DNA of 64,000 nucleotides from contig NZ_CP118246.1 of assembly GCF_028816455.1 (NCBI RefSeq), positions 1,116,001 through 1,180,000 on the forward strand, in the 5' to 3' direction. The notes below the pieces were generated by a model. The model was not told the origin of the DNA. It saw nothing but the letters and a program-made list of their open reading frames with translations, and searched no databases. Shown here piece after piece: positions 46,495-55,011 of this stretch. The stretch comes from Devosia algicola (lineage in GTDB: Bacteria > Pseudomonadota > Alphaproteobacteria > Rhizobiales > Devosiaceae). A program made the position numbers and the translations under genes. The stretch's first letter is position 1, and every line of letters starts with the position of its first letter.

Positions 46495-48678
46495 TCAAAA
46501 CGGTGTGTCCATGGTGGCTAGTTCGCGGCGTAGTTCTTCATTGATCGGCGGGGCATCCGGCTCACGCGCCCTGTGTGCGGGCTGGTCGCTCTTGCCAGTC
46601 CACCAGACGTAAGCTTTGCGCCCGTCCTCCGGCCCGATCTCGTCGCGGTCGATGTATCCAGCAGATTTGAGCGCCTTGGCGGTACGCGCGATCAGATCGC
46701 GCAATTCCTTGGCTCGCTTCTCGGGCTCAGAATCCGGCGACTTGAAAAACCATTCCCGCCGAACCGATTCCTGCCATTTTCGCTGCTCCACCACCCTTCG
46801 ACCTGATGGGACGCCGCGCAGATCGGCCGGCGCTTCTACACCATCACGATCAATCGTTTCCTTGAGGATGCGCAGCACCATGACTTGATCGAGGCTCAGC
46901 TTGCCTTGCAGCGCCAATTCATCGTCATTGCCGTCCGGCCGGTCGACAACGCAGGTTGTCCGGGGCTTGCCGGTTTGATCGTCGGGCAAGACCACCTGAC
47001 GCAATACGAAGCGAAGCGGGCTCCCCTTTTCGCCGTCTTTGTTCTTGTCCAGCGAGACCGTGCGAATGATGCGGCGATTGTTATCCCTGATCTGCAGTTC
47101 AGACACATTCAACACATTGGAAACATCGCCGGTCAGCGACGTATGCCCGCGCATTTCTCCGGCCTTGCTCTTATGCAGCGGGATCAGAACAGCGCAGTTG
47201 AGGGTGTCCGATATGCGCTCGGCCCGCGACAGAACCCGGCTCATATCTTGCCCGGCATTCTCGTTGGCGCCGGTGATGGCTTTGTTGAAGGTGTCGATCA
47301 CCAGCAATCGCATAGGAACGTCGAAGTGTTCCGCCCATGCCTGGCATTCGGCAATCAGATCGTCTGTGTCCTTGTCGTCGGCAAACAGATTGATCTTCTG
47401 GGGCAACATGCGGAACGGTACGCTGGCTGGATCATCAACGCCCCGGTCCAGCATCCACCCTTCCATGCGCTTTGCGGCACCGGGCGCGCCCTCTCCGGCC
47501 TGATAAACGACAAGGCCGGGCTTTACCGGCATATCCCAGAACTTGCGGCCCAGCGCCACGCACATGCCGATCTCGAGCGTGATGAATGTCTTTCCCGATC
47601 CGCTGGCCCCAGGCATCATCGCCACGCCACGCCGGTCCAGAAAGCCATCAATCAGAAAGTCGTGCTGCAGATCCTTGCGGCCGAGTTCATGCAGCCCGAC
47701 CGCGCCAAATTTGGACACGGGTGGCGCTGGCTTCCAGTCCGGCAACCGGTCAATGATGGCTTTCAACTGGTCGACCGTGCCGCCCATATGATCGCGCCAG
47801 TCGGTCACGTCATGCTTGGCGGGGAAATTGTTGACCCACTGAGATAGGTCCAGCAACCGAATGCGCCGTGCGATACCGCGCAGGCTCTTGGCCCGAATTT
47901 CGCCACCTGCCCGCCCAGCGTCGTCGTTATCGACAATGATGATTACATCAGCGCCACGCAATAATTCGGCATGATCCGCTGACCAGTGCTTTGCTCCGCC
48001 CGAATTGGTTGATGCGACAAGCCCCCATCCCTCGATGGTTTCAACGTCCTTTTCGCCCTCAACCAGAACTATCGGCTTGCCCTCGGCAATACCGATTTCG
48101 ACCAGCGGATGCCGAAAGATGGTGTGCCCGATCCCGTCAAGGTTCCAAACAATATTGCCAGCCGAATCTTTGCGCCGCTGGCGGAACGTCTTTTTCGGGT
48201 TGCCGGTCTTGTCGTCTATTGCCCAAGAGCCATCTGGCAGTTTCCATTGATATCGAACAACCTGGTACAGTGGATTGCCGTCGGCGTCGGTGTAGTCATA
48301 GCCCTTGACCGCAACCATGTCGCCCTTGGGCTCATCTGGTGGCATTTCCCGTTCAGGCTGGCGTTCTGGTGTCGGCGCAGCTTCCCGGCGCTCCTGCGGG
48401 CGCTCTGGCGCTCCTTCGTTGGCTTCGAGGAACCCTTGATCCGTCAGCCATTTCAGTGCCGTCGACTTATCGCATCCAAGTTCATGCTCGACCAGCTTGA
48501 GCACGCCGCCGCCTACGTCGGCTTCATAATCGAACCAAGTACCCTTCTCGACAGAAACGGATTTGCCGCCGTTCGATCCCCAACATACTTTCTTGGACGT
48601 GCTAAGGGACTTGTTCGGCTCGCCCCAGAACGATGTGGCGACCGCAACGGCATGAACGGCAAAATCCGAAGCACTCAT
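46495..48678 (-). CDS. TOPRIM primase-helicase (RepA/AAA_25 type)
   Basis: The 727-residue protein has a TOPRIM-like domain (VEGEKD near 206-211 and VDNDDAG near 249-255) and a RecA-fold helicase with Walker A GASGSGKT (357-364) and Walker B LLVIDTFN. The N-terminal part (CWGSNGGKSVSVEKGTWFD) resembles a primase zinc-type start without the cysteine set. It is the central replication enzyme of the phage. Confidence 0.88.
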   Translation of the reverse strand: MSASDFAVHAVAVATSFWGEPNKSLSTSKKVCWGSNGGKSVSVEKGTWFDYEADVGGGVLKLVEHELGCDKSTALKWLTDQGFLEANEGAPERPQERREAAPTPERQPEREMPPDEPKGDMVAVKGYDYTDADGNPLYQVVRYQWKLPDGSWAIDDKTGNPKKTFRQRRKDSAGNIVWNLDGIGHTIFRHPLVEIGIAEGKPIVLVEGEKDVETIEGWGLVASTNSGGAKHWSADHAELLRGADVIIIVDNDDAGRAGGEIRAKSLRGIARRIRLLDLSQWVNNFPAKHDVTDWRDHMGGTVDQLKAIIDRLPDWKPAPPVSKFGAVGLHELGRKDLQHDFLIDGFLDRRGVAMMPGASGSGKTFITLEIGMCVALGRKFWDMPVKPGLVVYQAGEGAPGAAKRMEGWMLDRGVDDPASVPFRMLPQKINLFADDKDTDDLIAECQAWAEHFDVPMRLLVIDTFNKAITGANENAGQDMSRVLSRAERISDTLNCAVLIPLHKSKAGEMRGHTSLTGDVSNVLNVSELQIRDNNRRIIRTVSLDKNKDGEKGSPLRFVLRQVVLPDDQTGKPRTTCVVDRPDGNDDELALQGKLSLDQVMVLRILKETIDRDGVEAPADLRGVPSGRRVVEQRKWQESVRREWFFKSPDSEPEKRAKELRDLIARTAKALKSAGYIDRDEIGPEDGRKAYVWWTGKSDQPAHRAREPDAPPINEELRRELATMDTPF

Positions 48679-48968
48679 GCTGCTGTATCCTGCGCCTGTG
48701 ATTTTTCCTCATGCTCGGCCAAAAGCCGGGCCCGGGCGTTCAGCAACAGCGGGCGCAATGCCTCCCAATCGCCTTGCAAGCCCACCAATAGGTCGCCAAT
48801 CAGATCAAAATCATCGGCCTTGGCCCGCTCATTCTGGGCATGGCCCTTCATTTCCGGGGAAACGGCGGGATCGATCAGCATCGATTCCGGCCAATCGCGG
48901 CGCAGTCGTTCGGCATGGAACCGAACGCGCGTTTCGAGCCTGAATATGTCGCGTACCGCGAGGCTCAT
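48675..48968 (-). CDS. Phage hypothetical protein
   Basis: The 97-residue helical protein overlaps both neighbours by four bases, lying between the methylase and the primase-helicase. The start at 48968 (MSLAVRDIFRLETRVRF) is fixed by the ATGA overlap. No family recognised. Confidence 0.6.
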   Translation of the reverse strand: MSLAVRDIFRLETRVRFHAERLRRDWPESMLIDPAVSPEMKGHAQNERAKADDFDLIGDLLVGLQGDWEALRPLLLNARARLLAEHEEKSQAQDTAA

Positions 48969-49828
48969 TCGGCATACTCCAACAGCGAGAGTTGCGAGCG
49001 TCCAGCATCCAGTCTGCGTTTGCATTCTGGGTTGATCCACAAAACTTCCGTCCGCTCGCGCGCGCCATCAGCAAGCGCACGGCGCTCAACCCGCATCCAT
49101 TCAGTCAATGAATTTTCATAAAGTGGGTGCGGATATCCCGACAAAACAACCATTCCAGACAACCCATGGAGGCAATCCAAAAGCGATGAGTGATCGTCGT
49201 CAGTTAATTCAACCGCATAATCGGCGTCCGCGTCAGAGCGCGTTGCCATGACATATGGCGGGTCAATATAGTGAAGCGTCTCCGGGGTATCGTGTTGGAG
49301 TATGACCGCCCTAGCGTCCTTGCCCTCGATAGTAACGCCTTGTAGGCGCTTTATCACTTCAACCAGACTCTCTGGATAGTTTACCCAGTCATGCGCTGGC
49401 GTGGTCCCGCTACGATTTGAATTTGCGCGGAACCCAGTTGCTTTGTTATGCCCGTTAGATCCAAAACCCATAAAGGAACGGATTATGAGGCGGCGGGCAC
49501 GCTCTAAGTCATCATCAGTTTTCTGATATGCTTCGGAAAATTCGGTTCGCGAAAATGGGGTCATTCGCACCGCTTCGACCAGACTACCGGCCCGGTCGGA
49601 ACGCAGCACCCGGAACAGGTTAACCACATCGCCGTCGAGGTCGTTGTAAATTTCGGCATATGAGCGGGCCTTGCGCATCAGCACGGATGCGGCTCCTCCA
49701 AACGGCTCGACATAGACCCGATGGGGCGGGAAGTGCTCGATTATCCACGGCGCAAGCACCCATTTCCCGCCATGCCAGCGTAGGACGGGACGCGGAACGT
49801 CATTACGTTTCATCGCCAACCCGCTCAT
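48965..49828 (-). CDS. DNA adenine methylase, Dam (D12 class)
   Basis: The 287-residue enzyme has the AdoMet-binding WHGGKWVLAPWI near residues 18-29, EPFGGAASVL near 41-50 and catalytic DPPY at 189-192. This is the D12/Dam order and predicts N6-adenine methylation, most often of GATC, although the target cannot be read from sequence. The ATG at 49828 overlaps the CtrA-like gene's stop (ATGA). It is co-transcribed with gcrA and a second methyltransferase gene. Confidence 0.9.
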   Translation of the reverse strand: MSGLAMKRNDVPRPVLRWHGGKWVLAPWIIEHFPPHRVYVEPFGGAASVLMRKARSYAEIYNDLDGDVVNLFRVLRSDRAGSLVEAVRMTPFSRTEFSEAYQKTDDDLERARRLIIRSFMGFGSNGHNKATGFRANSNRSGTTPAHDWVNYPESLVEVIKRLQGVTIEGKDARAVILQHDTPETLHYIDPPYVMATRSDADADYAVELTDDDHSSLLDCLHGLSGMVVLSGYPHPLYENSLTEWMRVERRALADGARERTEVLWINPECKRRLDAGRSQLSLLEYAE

Positions 49829-50208
49829 TCTGTGCCGTCCCATCCAAGCAACGCTTTGACCTTGGCGCAACTCTCCGGGGTCATACGAAACCCAAAGCCC
49901 CAGATCGTGTCGATGGTAACGCCGTGAGGGCGCAGCACCTTGCGCAACCGACACATATGAACGTCGACAACTTGAATGTCCGGCTCGTCGTACATGTTCT
50001 TTACGCAGGCCCGCAGCAGTGCTTCTTTCTTACCGGATTTGCCGCTTACCAAGGCCCAAAGCATGCGACAGCAGGCGGGCGGAATGCCAAGCGTTGTTCG
50101 CGCCGCTTCTATGAAGGCTTCATCAGCATCGCGCCCAAGCAACCGCTTGAGATAGTCGTTTTCCGCCTCAAGAATATCGACCCGCTCGCGTAGTTCCGCC
50201 TCGCTCAT
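49825..50208 (-). CDS. CtrA-like winged-helix DNA-binding protein without receiver domain
   Basis: The 127-residue protein starts with a short coiled coil (SEAELRERVDILEAENDYLKRL) and then has an OmpR/PhoB-type winged helix. MYDEPDIQVVDVHMCRLRK and TIDTIWGFGFRM closely parallel the CtrA recognition helix and wing. The phosphoacceptor domain is absent, so binding would be phosphorylation-independent. It overlaps gcrA and the Dam-type gene by four bases each. From context it may bind CtrA-type sites on phage or host DNA. Confidence 0.82.
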   Translation of the reverse strand: MSEAELRERVDILEAENDYLKRLLGRDADEAFIEAARTTLGIPPACCRMLWALVSGKSGKKEALLRACVKNMYDEPDIQVVDVHMCRLRKVLRPHGVTIDTIWGFGFRMTPESCAKVKALLGWDGTE

Positions 50209-50726
50209 GGCCGCACCTTTGGCTGATAAACGCGGGCGTGATGGTCTGGGCAGTAAGACCCCCGGTCTTGCGTTGGCTTCCCGCAGAACCGAAATTCAGG
50301 CGTCTTGGGATCGCCGTAGGGCCAATGGCACTGCGTATAGAGTTCGATTTTCTCAACTGTCAGATATGTGGCGTCGTTCCCATCGCCGTCTTCCATGTCA
50401 AAGTTTTCACGGACCGGCGCGGGTTGTTTGCTGACCCGCTGGCGAACGCGAGAGACAATCGCATTGGCCTTTGGCTGGCCATAATTGCCGTGCCTTGCCT
50501 GATTGCGCTGCGCGGCTGAATTGGTCACCCTTGGCCGCTTATGCAGCCCCAGCCGATGGACCTTGCCGATTATGCTGTTCTTGGTTGTTCCTTCGCCAAA
50601 ATGGGCGGCAATCTCTGACGCGGGTTTCCCCTCCATCCACATTTCTTTGAGCGTTTCAATGCGCTCATCTGTCCATGTGGCTGCGCTCTGGTTGCCCGGA
50701 CGTGCATTCGATGGTCTATCAAGCAA
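50205..50726 (-). CDS. Phage-encoded GcrA-like cell-cycle regulator
   Basis: The N-terminal TWTDERIETLKEMWMEG and NSIIGKVHRLGLHKRPR match the DNA-binding domain of GcrA. The C-terminal HWPYGDPKTPEFRFCGKPT matches its sigma-factor-contacting end. GcrA works with RNA polymerase at GANTC-methylated promoters in alphaproteobacteria. No ATG precedes the domain. The TTG at 50726, 7 bases after GGAG and overlapping the methyltransferase stop, is the likely start (173 residues), and another TTG at 50762 is possible. Confidence 0.9.
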   Translation of the reverse strand: MLDRPSNARPGNQSAATWTDERIETLKEMWMEGKPASEIAAHFGEGTTKNSIIGKVHRLGLHKRPRVTNSAAQRNQARHGNYGQPKANAIVSRVRQRVSKQPAPVRENFDMEDGDGNDATYLTVEKIELYTQCHWPYGDPKTPEFRFCGKPTQDRGSYCPDHHARVYQPKVRP

Positions 50727-51306
50727 CGGACTGCTCCAATTCTGGCGTGGGGAGATAACCAAGGGTGACGGGCGATCCTGCTCGCTTGCGCCAATCCCAG
50801 ACCAGCCAAGCGTGGTTGACGGTCGGGCCCGCCTCTTTCTGTTCGAAATTTGTCCACCGGATGCGCCGGGTCAGGACATATTTGGCCGCGTATGCTAGGT
50901 GATCAGCGAATATGTGCCGGCGCGTCTTGGCGCTGTCGAAATCGACGCGCAGCAGCATCGCAACCTTGCCGCCCATAGGCTTTGTCAGTTCAAGCGCATG
51001 CTCGATGAACCTGACCGCCAATCTACCACCGGGCCCATAGGGAGGGTTCGTCACAATGTTCGGCCAGGAACCGGCCTTGATGTCGAAAAAATCAATCGCG
51101 GTGATGCCATCTGCATCCGGTGAAATATCTGATCCGTGCCGCTTCATGCTGGCTGGCAGCGCGTTCAGTATGCCGCCGTCGCCCGCCGCTGGATCAAATA
51201 TGCCACCAACAAACGACTCCGCCGATAGCAGTGCTTCGGTTGGCCAAGCGGGCGTGAAATATTTCTCCAGATCGAGCCGATCATATTTCGATGCTGTCTG
51301 GGTCAT
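50719..51306 (-). CDS. Phage N6-adenine-type DNA methyltransferase
   Basis: The 195-residue enzyme has the AdoMet motif IFDPAAGDGG (36-45) and catalytic NPPY (87-90), followed by GPGGRLAVRFIEHA. It lacks a recognisable specificity domain, so the target is unknown. Being next to gcrA, it may either protect phage DNA or set up methylation-dependent transcription. It starts two bases after its upstream neighbour. Confidence 0.88.
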   Translation of the reverse strand: MTQTASKYDRLDLEKYFTPAWPTEALLSAESFVGGIFDPAAGDGGILNALPASMKRHGSDISPDADGITAIDFFDIKAGSWPNIVTNPPYGPGGRLAVRFIEHALELTKPMGGKVAMLLRVDFDSAKTRRHIFADHLAYAAKYVLTRRIRWTNFEQKEAGPTVNHAWLVWDWRKRAGSPVTLGYLPTPELEQSVA

Positions 51307-51308
51307 GC

Positions 51309-52211
51309 CTATTTCCCCAACCGCTTTGCAACATCGCCATAGTGCGCAACCATTTCCTTGCGATTGGCGAACTGTGGTTTTGCCTGCGTGCTGGAGGATT
51401 GCGGGTTGCGCAGTTCGGTCACATACCGCTTGACCGTTTCATAGTTGGCGCCGAGTTCATGGGCGATCATGCGCGGCGTCCAGCGCGGGTACTGCTTGAG
51501 CACAACGGCCACGCGATCCCGTGTTGACATGACCGGCTCTGACTGGCGCGTTTCCTGCGCAACGGGCAATAGATGCTTGACGATATCCACCGGCGTCGGT
51601 GCTGGCTGCGCCTTGGCCTCTAGCCGCGCTTTCGTCTTTGCTGCTTGCGCCGCTGTCCATTGGCCGTGTCTGGGCAATTTGATGCCGCGTTTCACGGCGC
51701 ATGTCCGTACCCGCTTCGGATCAATACCAAGATGATCGCCAATAACCCTGGCTGGCCAGTCGGGATGATCTTTATGCGTCTGTTCAACAAGATCAAGCTG
51801 GGTTGGCTTCTTGGATTTCTGTGCAATTGTATCTGTTAACGTTACCGGTTTTGATGAAATGGACGACGGCGATTTGACGCCAACGGCATCCGCCAGTTGG
51901 GCTTTGCCCGTCACTGCAGCGATTTCGCCGTCGTCCTCTGGTTCCGAGGCCTTTGCTTCCGCTGGCTGTGCTATCGCATCGGCTGAATTGTCCGATACAT
52001 CAGGGAGCGGCTTAGGAACCTCGGATATGTCTGGCGCAGCAACCGCCGTTGCGCTGCCGAATAAACGTTCGATTGACTTCGCCGTCTGCCGCGCTTCTGT
52101 GGCCAGTGATGCAAGCCTGTTGGCATCTGCCTCGTGCCGCTCAGCTATGCCGAGCAGGCTGGCCACTGTGCGGGCCGTTGAAACGTCAATTTGTTCTGGA
52201 AATTGGGTCAT
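51309..52211 (-). CDS. Phage protein with repeated HTH-like segments
   Basis: The 300-residue protein has a helical N-terminus, a low-complexity acidic middle and two C-terminal segments resembling helix-turn-helix units: DWPARVIGDHLGIDPKRVRT, and TPRMIAHELGANYETVKRYV. Each follows a run that reads (K/Q)xYPxW or HKDHPDW, so they look like an internal duplication. It probably binds DNA, with an unknown role. The ATG at 52211 overlaps the HNH gene stop. Confidence 0.65.
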   Translation of the reverse strand: MTQFPEQIDVSTARTVASLLGIAERHEADANRLASLATEARQTAKSIERLFGSATAVAAPDISEVPKPLPDVSDNSADAIAQPAEAKASEPEDDGEIAAVTGKAQLADAVGVKSPSSISSKPVTLTDTIAQKSKKPTQLDLVEQTHKDHPDWPARVIGDHLGIDPKRVRTCAVKRGIKLPRHGQWTAAQAAKTKARLEAKAQPAPTPVDIVKHLLPVAQETRQSEPVMSTRDRVAVVLKQYPRWTPRMIAHELGANYETVKRYVTELRNPQSSSTQAKPQFANRKEMVAHYGDVAKRLGK

Positions 52212-52639
52212 GCTGCTGCTCCTTTTCCGTGACCGCAAAGTTCTGGAAACGTGGCGTGCAAACGGTGATGGCAACGTGCGCACAACCAGACCACTTCGAG
52301 CGGTTTGGAATAATCTTTGTGGTGTCCGTGAATGCCCTTCGTTGCTCCGCAGATTGAGCATGGGCCCTTGGTAATCTTTCCGTCGCGTATCGCGTTGTTA
52401 ACCGCGTTTTGCGCCCGGTAGGCGTCAGGATGCTTTTTACGCCATGACTTGGTTGTTGCTATCGTTCGGCGCACCCGTTCAGGAGACTTGGACCGCGCCC
52501 GGTCATACTCTTGAACCTGAGGGTTTGTTCGCGAACGATTTCTAACGCGCCGCTTGACGCAATCCTTGCACCGCGACGGATATGAAGCGTAAAATGCACT
52601 TTCGCTCCAAGATTTACCGCAGTCTTTGCACCCGGACAT
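52208..52639 (-). CDS. HNH-type/zinc-finger phage protein
   Basis: The 143-residue protein has an N-terminal Cys pair set (CKDCGKSW then CKDC) and a C-terminal CSICGATKGIHGHHKDYSKP plus CARCHHRLH, the metal and HNH-like signature. It could nick DNA for packaging or recombination. The ATG at 52639 gives MSGCKDCG. A TTG six codons earlier overlaps the SSB stop. Confidence 0.75.
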   Translation of the reverse strand: MSGCKDCGKSWSESAFYASYPSRCKDCVKRRVRNRSRTNPQVQEYDRARSKSPERVRRTIATTKSWRKKHPDAYRAQNAVNNAIRDGKITKGPCSICGATKGIHGHHKDYSKPLEVVWLCARCHHRLHATFPELCGHGKGAAA

Positions 52640-52653
52640 GTTATGCGCCCCGG

Positions 52654-53145
52654 TCAAAACGGAATGTCCTGATCAAGATCGCCAAATCCGCCACCTGCAT
52701 CCGACCTATTGGCCTGCGGACGATCCTTGCTGGTCCCATAAGCATCGGGGCTGTCGACCGCTGGCGGGCGATTGCCGCCCTCGCGATTGTCCAGCAGAAC
52801 CAATTGGGAGCCGAACCCCTGCAAAACGATCTCTGTCGAGTACCGATCCTGTCCGCTCTGGTCCTGCCACTTGCGGGTCTGGATTTTCCCTTCGACGTAA
52901 ACCTTGCTACCTTTGCGCAGGTATTTTTCGGCTATGCCGGCCAATCCATCGCTGTCCATTGCGCCGAAAATCACAACCCGGTGCCATTCGGTCTTTTCAC
53001 GCTTTTCACCGGAACTTTTGTCGTTCCAGCTTTCCGACGTGGCAACCGACAGGTTGGCAATCTTGATGCCCTGCTGAGTTGATCTAATATCGGGGTCTTG
53101 CCCCAAGTGACCAAGAATGGTGGCCTTGTTGATGCTACCTGCCAT
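52654..53145 (-). CDS. ssb: Single-stranded DNA-binding protein
   Basis: The 163-residue protein begins MAGSINKATILGHLGQDPDIR and has an OB fold with WHRVVIFG, KVYVEGKIQTRKW and the acidic DLDQDIPF tip that binds partner proteins. It coats single-stranded DNA during phage replication. The ATG at 53145 is fixed by homology. It is preceded closely by the resolvase gene. Confidence 0.95.
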   Translation of the reverse strand: MAGSINKATILGHLGQDPDIRSTQQGIKIANLSVATSESWNDKSSGEKREKTEWHRVVIFGAMDSDGLAGIAEKYLRKGSKVYVEGKIQTRKWQDQSGQDRYSTEIVLQGFGSQLVLLDNREGGNRPPAVDSPDAYGTSKDRPQANRSDAGGGFGDLDQDIPF

Positions 53146-53147
53146 GA

Positions 53148-53705
53148 TCAAAACTCCACGTCTGCGACCCGCGCCGGGCGCTTGGTCTTGGGTTGGTTGA
53201 ATGAGAGTTCTGGAAGCTGCTGCGCGGCCATGTGGCACCAAACCGCCAAAGCATCGGCCTTATCTGGGTCCATGCTTTCCAGCGTCAGCCAGCCACGTCG
53301 AACGGCTTCAGCCTGAACTGCTGGCTTTGCAGCGCCCTTGCCGTACCGCCCATGCCCCGTGAATGTTTTCCGCGCGGTCGATGATGCGATCAAATGCGCC
53401 CTGCCCGGCATTCTTGCTTTCACGGCGAACCGGAAAACGTGAATGATGCCCTGCAACAAATCGGCGGTATGCGGGTTGGTGAACCCGCCGCCGCTGGTCA
53501 GGATCGGCGCTTCCATGGCGACAATCGCAGGATTGAGAACCGATAGCTGGCCATTCAGCCATACAACTGCGCGGACAAAGGTTTCGTCTGCCGTGCTGCC
53601 CTCGCGACCGAACCGCTCAACGCCGCTTATGGGAAGGTCGCCGGGCAGACCGTATGCCCAGCCCGTGGCTGTGGCGCTGACGTCCAACGCGAGGATTGAG
53701 CGCAT
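53148..53705 (-). CDS. RuvC-like Holliday junction resolvase
   Basis: The 185-residue protein shows the RNase H fold of RuvC: LALDVSATATGWAYG (Asp8), VAMEAPIL with the catalytic Glu and DKADALAVWCH with the last Asp. It likely resolves branched replication or recombination intermediates before packaging. The ATG at 53705 overlaps the zinc-ribbon gene's stop (TGATG). Confidence 0.85.
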   Translation of the reverse strand: MRSILALDVSATATGWAYGLPGDLPISGVERFGREGSTADETFVRAVVWLNGQLSVLNPAIVAMEAPILTSGGGFTNPHTADLLQGIIHVFRFAVKARMPGRAHLIASSTARKTFTGHGRYGKGAAKPAVQAEAVRRGWLTLESMDPDKADALAVWCHMAAQQLPELSFNQPKTKRPARVADVEF

Positions 53706-53980
53706 CACGAACACCCCGTCGTGGCACCGCAGGAATTGCACTTCTCACATGTTCCGTTTCGGACCATTTGCAGAGAACCGCACTCATTGCAGGAATTGCC
53801 CGTAAATCCAGATTCCGTAGCCTGACTGCGTGTCATTTTTGGAGGGCCAAGGTCGACCGCTTGCGTGCCAACGAATGCCATTTCAGCCGGGCGAATGTCA
53901 TTGTCGTGCTTTGCCAGGGGGTCAACTTGATTGTTGCTCCACAGAGTATCAGGCCCCAAACGATGAAAGCCCTTGCTCAT
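53705..53980 (-). CDS. Stand-alone zinc ribbon resembling the C-terminus of class II ribonucleotide reductase
   Basis: The 91-residue protein ends CNECGSLQMVRNGTCEKC followed by NSCGATTGCS. The two CxxC pairs and terminal CGATTGCS resemble the C-terminal zinc ribbon of vitamin B12-dependent NrdJ. The catalytic parts of NrdJ are absent, so this is either an independent phage protein or a remnant. Its overlap with both neighbours argues for a working gene. Confidence 0.7.
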   Translation of the reverse strand: MSKGFHRLGPDTLWSNNQVDPLAKHDNDIRPAEMAFVGTQAVDLGPPKMTRSQATESGFTGNSCNECGSLQMVRNGTCEKCNSCGATTGCS

Positions 53981-54153
53981 GACTGCCTCTGCTTATTGCG
54001 CCTGATGAGTTTTTTAATTTTGGGGATGGATAATCCCTGCCCTTCCTTGCGGGCTTGGGCCTCTGCTGCCCTGCGCATATGGCGCGCAGTCGATCTACGA
54101 CCGGCTGCCATCGCCGCGAGTTGTACCGGTGATCCCGCGTTGCGCCGGGCCAT
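53977..54153 (-). CDS. Small basic phage protein
   Basis: The 58-residue protein is very rich in Arg and Lys (begins MARRNAGSPVQLAAMAAGRR). Its start overlaps the upstream stop (TGATG) and its own stop overlaps the next start (ATGA), so it is firmly within the operon. A nucleic-acid-binding role is likely, the family unknown. Confidence 0.65.
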   Translation of the reverse strand: MARRNAGSPVQLAAMAAGRRSTARHMRRAAEAQARKEGQGLSIPKIKKLIRRNKQRQS

Positions 54154-54611
54154 CAGTGAACAGCCCCGGCCAACTCATCGAGCGCGGCAGCGCCGTCGGC
54201 TTGCTCCTGATCGGTGATCTTTTGGATGTCGGCCTTGCGCTGGCGGGCTGCAGTTTGAGCGGCGTTTTCTGTCGCATGGTCGGCGTCGGGCTTGAGCCAG
54301 GAGAACTGACCGGCAGCGTCCGCATACAGTTCAATTTGATCGTCGGAAATTCCCGCGCTGATCTTGGCGATTTGCCGTTCAAGCTTGCGCTGTTTCATCA
54401 CCGCCTTGAGAACATCGGATGGAATGCCGAGTTCGACTTTGGCAATCTTGATGCGGTTTTTCTGGCGGGTTTTGACGGCGCCGATCTTACCCCGCGCGGT
54501 CGCGCTGATCGTTTCGCATTCGTCGTCCATTTCCTCCAGTTCTTCTACAACCTGGAGAAAATCAGCGTCCTCATATCCGTTTTTCTTTTGCTCAACCGCC
54601 GTGCTGGTCAT
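54153..54611 (-). CDS. Phage helical protein, unknown function
   Basis: The 152-residue, mainly helical protein has a coiled N-terminal half, the segment LKAVMKQRKLERQIAKISAG (similar to small gap/DUF2312-like helical proteins) and a Gln/Ala-rich C-terminal third. It lies in the replication operon, overlapping neighbours at both ends. Confidence 0.6.
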   Translation of the reverse strand: MTSTAVEQKKNGYEDADFLQVVEELEEMDDECETISATARGKIGAVKTRQKNRIKIAKVELGIPSDVLKAVMKQRKLERQIAKISAGISDDQIELYADAAGQFSWLKPDADHATENAAQTAARQRKADIQKITDQEQADGAAALDELAGAVH

Positions 54612-55000
54612 GACACCATCCTGAGTTTTGTGGTTTCGGTTTGAAGTTCGTCAGCAACCCCGCCGCCAAGGGCCTTAAGCGCGGCGTCCGTGGCCTCGAT
54701 GATTTTGACTTGCCGGGCGATCTGCTCGTGCAAGGCGGTAGATTCCGCGAAATATTCAGCCTTGAGCCGGGCATCGTCGCGTTCGTACTTGCCGTCACGC
54801 GCTGTCAGTTGGGATCGCAGCGCTTGCTCATCGCAAACGGCGGTATCTCGCTGAGCAATCAGGACGTTGCCGAACGCCTCATCGGCTGGAACAACTGGCG
54901 CTGCAACACGATCAACCGGGTTTGTCTTGGCTGTCACCTTGCGCACTTTGGTGCTTGTGGCCTTGGCCGTTGGATGCGTGGTTTCCGCTTTCGTGGTCAT
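54608..55000 (-). CDS. Phage helical protein, unknown function
   Basis: The 130-residue protein has a Lys/Thr-rich N-terminal tail and a coiled-coil C-terminal region. It overlaps the next gene by four bases. No family recognised. Confidence 0.55.
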   Translation of the reverse strand: MTTKAETTHPTAKATSTKVRKVTAKTNPVDRVAAPVVPADEAFGNVLIAQRDTAVCDEQALRSQLTARDGKYERDDARLKAEYFAESTALHEQIARQVKIIEATDAALKALGGGVADELQTETTKLRMVS

Positions 55001-55011
55001 GTCCGTTTCCT

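Noticed and set aside
46885..47847. 320-codon plus-strand frame opposite the primase-helicase
   Set aside because: The minus strand has TOPRIM and Walker motifs. The other strand has no recognisable family and no ribosome-binding site.
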